From positions 1-14,074 of the forward strand of contig NWUY0303934168.1 in the NCBI GenBank assembly GCA_004151065.3: a stretch of DNA of 14,074 nt, in the 5' to 3' direction. The notes below the pieces were generated by a model. That model worked only from the letters and a program-made list of their open reading frames with translations. It was not told the DNA's origin and did no database searches. Below are positions 8,799 to 14,074 of the stretch, piece after piece (position 1 is the first letter of the stretch; every line of letters starts with the position of its first letter). The DNA comes from Larix sibirica (Eukaryota > Streptophyta > Pinopsida > Pinales > Pinaceae). Made by a program: the position numbers and the translations under genes.

Positions 8799-9002
8799 CA
8801 CGAGCCTGAATGAAACCACTTGGGATGCGTGGCACCTCCACAGGAGCTTAGGCTCCCAAAAGTGGGTTCATAAAACCGCTCCGCTCATGAGCCTAAAACA
8901 CACGAGCTTGAATGAAACCACTTGGGACGTGTGGTGCCTCTACGGGCGTTTAGGCTCCCAAAAGTGGGTTCATAAAACCGCTTCTCTCATGAGCTTGAAA
9001 TC
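8799..9002. repeat. 102-bp tandem duplication that keeps reading frame
   Basis: Two copies begin CACGAGC(C/T)TGAATGAAACC at 8799 and 8901 and share AGGCTCCCAAAAGTGGG followed by TTCATAAAACCGCT. They differ at about 14 of 102 positions by eye, nearly all transitions. The unit is 34 codons, so the plus-strand frame 8695-9021 stays open through both and repeats the peptide pattern TSLNETTWD, then GSQKWVHKTA. I do not recognise the peptide. The frame may be chance kept by a length divisible by three. Confidence 0.85.
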
Positions 9003-9021
9003 GCTTTCTTCATCTGCGTAG

Positions 9022-9312
9022 GAGACAGGGGGTGTCCGTCAACATGATGAGGTGACTGGATGAGGTGACATGATGTTCCGTCAAAGCTGCATGATCCAAA
9101 AAAGGGACTCAGATCTACTGTCAGAAGATCGACGGTCATCACCTCGTGCCCGGTCACCTTAGATAATGACATGTTTCCACGTGGCTGTTTCATTGAATTT
9201 CCTAAGAGCACTAAGCATTGTCTAGAGCTGTCTCTGAGAACTTCATCTGTCATTCCTCTGTGAACTTGAATTCCCCCACTTCACCAGAGAATTCCCATTG
9301 CAGTCATCATCC
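9022..9312. other. Region upstream of the long pseudogene
   Basis: Nothing coding is seen. GATGAGGTGAC occurs twice, 13 bp apart, at 9046 and 9059. A CACGTG palindrome (plant G-box core) lies at 9178-9183, about 130 bp before the ATG at 9313. Either could be chance; no TATA box is convincing here. Confidence 0.3.
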
Positions 9313-12300
9313 ATGGTTTCTGCACCACCATCCCCAACTCTTGAGCCCTCTACTACAACCTTAGTGCAGGATGACCACCTCTTAGACACATTTATCGAGG
9401 TTTTCGATACAATTACCTCCATCTCAGAAGTACAAGAAGTTGCAAGAGAAGTAGAGGATAGATTCAAGGTAGGACAAGAATACTTGCATCAATGGGTGTC
9501 AAGTATGCCCCTTGCAGTTATTTCCAGAATGCGTCATTTTCTTGAACTAGTGGATTGGTGTGTTGAGCTCTACTCGGTGGAGAAGAGTGCGGTAGTAACT
9601 CGAGACGGGACAATGGCGTGCCAAATAAATAAATAATTCATTTAAGGAATGCTCGAAATTGCACCAGGGGTACCTCGCATGAATTTTAATGAAGATTCCT
9701 TGAGTGCTAAGTATAAAGAGCTATCCACAGAGGATAAGGAAAAGTTTCTTAGGATCTTGCTACCACCAGGAGCTCGCCTACATGTCTGGAATCTTATTTG
9801 AAATCCCCATAATAGCTATGGCTACGATTTGCCAAATTTTGGCCTATAGTAGTCACTAGTTGGTTGACGACATAGTGTTTAGATTACTATTAGAAATGAC
9901 TCCCACCGGTTCTGAGCCTAACATCAAACCCAATTTCACCCAATTTCTTTCTGACATGATCAATGAACAACTAAGAACTTTCTCCTCTGTCAAATATTTT
10001 AGATATCAGTCATACTTACTATATATGATCTTTTGCTAGTTTTCAGATCATTTCCCCCAATCACTTCTTGAGATGGTCTTACATCATCCTTCCAATGAGG
10101 TACAATGAGTTTGCTAATAGGGTCATGTATGATATTTACACAATCCTGTATGGCATTTATCCCCCTAGTTTTTCTCCGAGTACAAGAAGTTTCTCCAATT
10201 GAGTCTAGACTCAACCATAGGGGATTGTTGTTTGTTTGAAAACCATACTGAGATCCAAATTTACGGTTGTGAGCTTCTCTCATACCAACTCCCTACTTTC
10301 TCGATTCCTAGGATTTTTTCCCTTGAGCATATCCACCAACGGTTGATTCTAAGCAGATCCATTTCGTAAGAAATAAAGCATCATAACATTCAAACTCCCT
10401 CAAGAGGTTGGTCCCTTTATAGTCAAGACCCATACAGATCAATCAATTGTTGAAAGGATGCTTAATGTCCCGAATCTGCCTTTCGGATTCAAGTGGACTT
10501 ATGATTCAAAGGGGGTCATTTTTGAGAAGCAAAAGAGAGTAAAATTAGCAGAGTATGTGCATCAAACTTTGGAGCAGTTGGATAAAATTGCGAACTTAGA
10601 AAGTTGGGAAGAAGTTCAGAAAAACCTTCAACTAGACCAGCAACGCCCCAAATCCCAGGTAGTTCCAACATGGGTTAAAACTGATGCAGGCATGAAGAGA
10701 TCTCATACAGAGACCACTTCTGATGTGGAGATGGAAGGAACCGATGAGGAGAAGACAAAGTTCAAGAAACCAAGAATAGAGCCACAATTTGTAATAATGG
10801 TTCATCAGACTCATGGAGAGGTGGCCTCATCATCTGCCAACCAATCGTTTTCAATAGCTAAGTGGCCATAAAGACCAGCAACATCTTCTCAAGCCCTCCC
10901 TTTTAGAACGAGATTAGCAGGGCTATTATCTCAGATTAGATTTGAGAATGTTCATGTGAAGAAATACATGTTTCCTAAGGGAGAATTCATGTAAGGAGGA
11001 CAACCCAGACCGCTATCAACTGTTGACCGCAAACAAGGAACTCTTAAAATGGATGTGTTAGAGCCTACTGTTGATGGGGGGAGATTGATTCCAGATCAAT
11101 ACAGAGCCACTCATATGACATAGAATTTGGATGCTTTTATCCCTCTAGACAAGCTAGAGATACACATGCAAACATGTGAGGTACTGTCTAGAGATGTTAA
11201 AATCCACCATAATGTACACAAGCTGCAGAGCACAATGAGTAGGTTGGAGAAGAAACTAAAAAATAAAAAAGTAGCCAACAAGGCTAAGCAATTGAACATT
11301 ATGGAGTTAGAAAATAAGTTGTTGAAAGGGGTATGGATCCTCTCAACCCTGCCCCTGTGCAAGGTCTTCTAAAAAAGATAGACAAGGAAATTCCAGTCTT
11401 GAAAAAGAGGTTAAATGTTCCTACTACCGAGCATGTGCAAATTCCAGAGTTAATGGTAGTGCAGGAAGAAAAGGAGCAAATGGAAAGAATGGTACAGGAG
11501 TATAAGGCCAAAATAGAAAATTTGGAGAAGGAGATTAGTAGCCTAAAAGAAGAGAATAACAAGTTCGTGTCTACAAAAGGTGCTGCTCTGTTGGCATCTG
11601 CCTCCTCTGATCCTGCCGATCAATTGGATAGAACAATGGCAGACATGATCTTCAAAGAAGTAGAAATCAACAAGATTAGGGAGGATCCTAGAAAGCAAGA
11701 GGAAGTAGTGCAGGTCTTGAAGCAGATGGGATAGAAAAGAGAAGCTATAATTTTGGACCTGCAAAATACAAGAGACAAGCTGCAAAAGGAAGTTGAGCAC
11801 CTCACCAAGAAACATTCTTGTGAGTCTCCTTTGAAAAGGTCCAAACATTTGGCGTCGGATGAAATAATAGTTGTATTGACAAAATACTAACATCACTTTG
11901 TCATTGCCCAAGAAGAATGGGTCCCGAGCTTGAAAATAAACCAGAAATTGCTATGTCAGTTATGGACATCTTAAGCTCCAAAACCAATGAAGAATTGGAA
12001 GCTATGGCTATTAGGGACAAGACTTCCATTATCATGGATGCATCTAAACTAATTACAAAGAAGCTGTCTCAAATGGTGCAGGATAAGGCGATTCAATTGG
12101 AAAAGGATGTCAATTCATTCAAGGCAATTTTTCAGGACTTTATCAATTAAGGACTTCTGTCCCCTTGGGATGGTAATGGGGATCTAAACTAAAAATAGTA
12201 TTATGATTCTTTGATATTGTTATGCAAAAATGATGATTTTAAATTTGGAGATGTAGATAGTGGAATCGAAGGTCAGTTTATATTGGAGAATTTAGCAGAT

Positions 12301-12650
12301 GACTTTGGATTACTTTCAAACCTTGAAATTAGTATTCAAGAATATGCCGCCATCCTTTTATTCACATCACACAGATATTTATATGTGTCTTCGGGAGATG
12401 ATATCGCTTGAGTATCCCATGGGAAAATAATGGAAGAATACATCTAAGTATACAACCTTAGCTGCTCAACACGTTTTGCTAACTATGATTCAAGGGATCC
12501 TAGTCGCATCATCCTCACAACCACCTCAGATGCCATCTCAACAATTTATGCAATGACCACCTTAGGTTCCATTCCATCATTCCAACCGAAGGCTGACTCA
12601 ACATTCAAGGCAACAGACCAGTGAACATCATAGTTACCAACAATGGTAGA
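9313..12650 (+). pseudogene. Long decayed coding region, unknown protein with central coiled coil
   Basis: A coding trace of about 1,100 codons can be followed on the plus strand through about seven frame changes and a dozen or so stops. It starts at ATG 9313 (MVSAPPSPTLEPS), passes LEIAPGVPRMNFNED (9652), MTPTGSEPNIKPNF (9896), MRYNEFANRVMYDIY (10095), EYKKFLQLSLD (10178) and TFKLPQEVGPFIVK (10386). It then stays in one frame to about 11330. A Lys-rich KTKFKKPRIEP near 10757 could be a nuclear signal. Heptad-like, Lys/Glu-rich coiled coil covers about 11215-11330 and 11370-11570. The trace continues through EELEAMAIRDKTSI (about 11989) and ends in a Gln-rich tail (QPPQMPSQQFMQ, 12519-12554) with a stop at 12648-12650. 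I do not recognise the family. It could be a degraded host gene, a retrocopy (no introns seen) or the extra or gag-like protein of a repeat family. Confidence 0.7.
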
Positions 12651-13267
12651 CTAAGTGCATAGCTGATCAATTTTGTTTAAAACAGAAAAAAAGATCATAA
12701 CAGACGAACTTACGCTGTTATAACAAGAAATGAAGATCACAAACTATAAAAGGAGGAAGCTACACTGAAATCAAGGATCGACATTTTTAGAGCAGAGTGT
12801 AACTCCTCTCATTTTGTTGTATATGAGCTATCAGATATTGCTATCTAGTATGTTGATGTAATTGGGGTAAGTGGATTAAGACCTTTTGGTCTATCAGTTT
12901 GTAATCCTCCTTATGTTTTGTACTATTCTTATGTTACTCCATATATCCATTTGCCATGTAATTGCTGCACGTATATATAATGAAATTCCTTAGAGGCAGC
13001 CTTTCGTCTCACATTTTGGATCATTTGATGTGATGAATTATTATTTTTTCCAGTTAATGTGCTGTGGATTATTCATAATATGTTACATTGAATAAAGATG
13101 TTGTCCCTATTAATCTAATTATGTGTCTACAATTACCTTATGTGTTGAACTATTGAATTCTTTATGCTCAGTACATTTTCTTATATTTTTGGGAAATACT
13201 ATTTACTTTCATAGTACCTCGATTCCATTATTTTCATTGTGTCATATCCATATTTAAGCTAAAGCTA
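12651..13267. other. AT-rich non-coding stretch, possible transcript 3' end
   Basis: No open frame of note. A GACCTTTTGGTC palindrome lies near 12889-12900. ATATATAATGAAAT near 12972-12986 resembles a plant polyadenylation signal region. Whether this is 3' untranslated sequence of the long pseudogene, part of an LTR, or plain spacer cannot be told here. Confidence 0.3.
12745..12753 (+). promoter_or_regulatory. TATA-like box after the long pseudogene
   Basis: TATAAAAGG lies about 95 bp beyond the last supported codon of the long pseudogene. Sequence from about 12780 to 13010 could be a transcribed leader or an LTR R/U5 region. This is the arrangement of a 3' LTR, but I found no matching copy upstream of 9313, so it may be chance. 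Confidence 0.3.
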
Positions 13268-13424
13268 ATGTTTGATATATCAAGAAATATGCCCATTTAT
13301 TTCCATTACATCTCATATTTTATATGCTCATGATCTTTAACTATAATGTTTGATATATCAAGAAATATGGCTATTTATTTCCATTACATCTCATATTTTA
13401 TATGCTCTTGATCTTGTAACTATA
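13268..13424. repeat. 78-bp recent tandem duplication
   Basis: Copies at 13268-13345 and 13346-13424 both begin ATGTTTGATATATCAAG and share TTTATTTCCATTACATC and ATTTTATATGCTC. By eye there are three substitutions and one single-base indel, about 95% identity. That makes it much younger than the other repeats in the window. It is AT-rich and non-coding. Confidence 0.9.
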
Positions 13425-13540
13425 ACAATTTATAGAGGAAAGAACAAAATCTCATTGTTTCTCAAACAACAAAACACAAATACATGCAAATGCAAATTTA
13501 CTGATTCCCTGGCATAGATCTAAAACAACCTTGGAACATC

Positions 13541-13999
13541 TCAAGGACTAACATGATCCTCATTTGCATCCCCTCCCACTATCGTTCCTGCGACCTCTCC
13601 TCTAAAGGATTCTGATTGATAGAGTCCAAATTTCAACGACGATGGGTGGTAACGTGTTGCATCCATTGCCACTATAATGTGTGGTACATGTTAGAATGGT
13701 TGTTTTACCAGCATAACATTTTAGTCATGTTGCTCATCCTTGCCATTACTAGCTATGATGTTCAATGCATCTCTTTCATTTGGAATTCTCCTCCCCGCTT
13801 GCATAATTTTTGACCCCCTCTGCGAGTTTAGCTTTGGTCTACAACCTTAACCTTCATTCCAGTCATCTAGTTACACAAGTTCCGTTGTCTGTACGACTTC
13901 ATTGCTGCGAGCTTGCCTTTGGTTTGCAATTTCGACAAGCATCCTCTCCCTTGCAAATATTTTTTCCACTCGGTTAGTTCGTGGGTTTGGAATTTAGCC
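13541..13999 (-). pseudogene. Degenerate minus-strand coding trace, unknown
   Basis: One minus-strand frame runs from about 13999 to a TGA at 13541, interrupted by only about five stops. It carries RVEKIFARERMLVEIANQRQ (about 13972-13913), then GRRIPNERDALNIIASNGKD and, near the end, IIVAMDATRYHPSSLKFG and GGDANEDHVSP. Most of the interrupting codons are TAA, one step from CAA. A second frame is also open over 13850-13990, so the reading is not certain. The family is not recognised; a fragment of a retroelement protein entering from beyond the window is possible. Confidence 0.35.
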
Positions 14000-14074
14000 T
14001 TACATTTCATTTAACTCTATGATCTTGGATATGCTTTGCAACCTTGATTTTCGTCCCCTCCTCTACCCTCTCAC

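Noticed and set aside
11111-11911. Minus-strand frames of 83-122 codons rich in Phe, Leu and Ser
   Set aside because: They are the antisense of the Lys/Glu-rich coiled-coil part of the plus-strand pseudogene.
1-14074. Bacterial-type system, CRISPR array, rRNA or tRNA gene
   Set aside because: No regularly spaced identical repeats, no ribosome binding sites or operon packing, and no tRNA or rRNA signature seen. The content is eukaryotic transposon debris.

Overview
The window looks like a stretch of plant nuclear genome, most likely from a gymnosperm and probably a conifer. It is AT-rich, has no operon-like gene packing, and is filled with old, mutated transposable elements. The strongest lineage clue is a decayed Penelope-like retroelement (PLE) carrying both a reverse transcriptase and a GIY-YIG endonuclease. 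Among seed plants such elements are known from conifers, where they are called Dryad and are thought to derive from an ancient transfer from arthropods. The conifer assignment is an inference. I see no intact protein-coding gene in the window.

Layout. 166-1148: a diverged tandem repeat (about 157-bp unit) interleaved with a second, about 165-bp block. 1226-3415, minus strand: the PLE pseudo-element. Its reverse transcriptase is broken over several frames, contains two internal duplications, and is followed by the GIY-YIG domain. 3416-4259: AT-rich spacer. 4260-7792, minus strand: a complete but internally deleted Ty1/Copia LTR retrotransposon. It has two LTRs of about 890 bp, a primer binding site, a polypurine tract, a gag pseudogene and only fragments of pol, and is flanked by an imperfect 5-bp duplication. 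7793-8798: spacer with nothing recognisable. 8799-9002: a 102-bp tandem duplication that keeps reading frame. 9313-12650, plus strand: a long decayed coding region of about 1,100 codons that I do not recognise, with a central coiled coil and a Gln-rich tail. 12651-13010: a promoter-like and polyadenylation-like stretch. 13268-13424: a young 78-bp tandem duplication. 13541-13999, minus strand: a second unrecognised degenerate coding trace.

The parts do not form a pathway. The PLE and the Copia element are independent insertions on the same strand. Both are dead: catalytic positions are altered, frames are shifted and many stops are present. Many in-frame stops are of the kind produced by C-to-T change, as expected for methylated, silenced repeats. 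The LTRs differ from each other by roughly 15-20% by eye, so the Copia insertion is old. The plus-strand region at 9313-12650 is the main unexplained item: it is long, clearly coding in origin and well enough preserved to be followed end to end.
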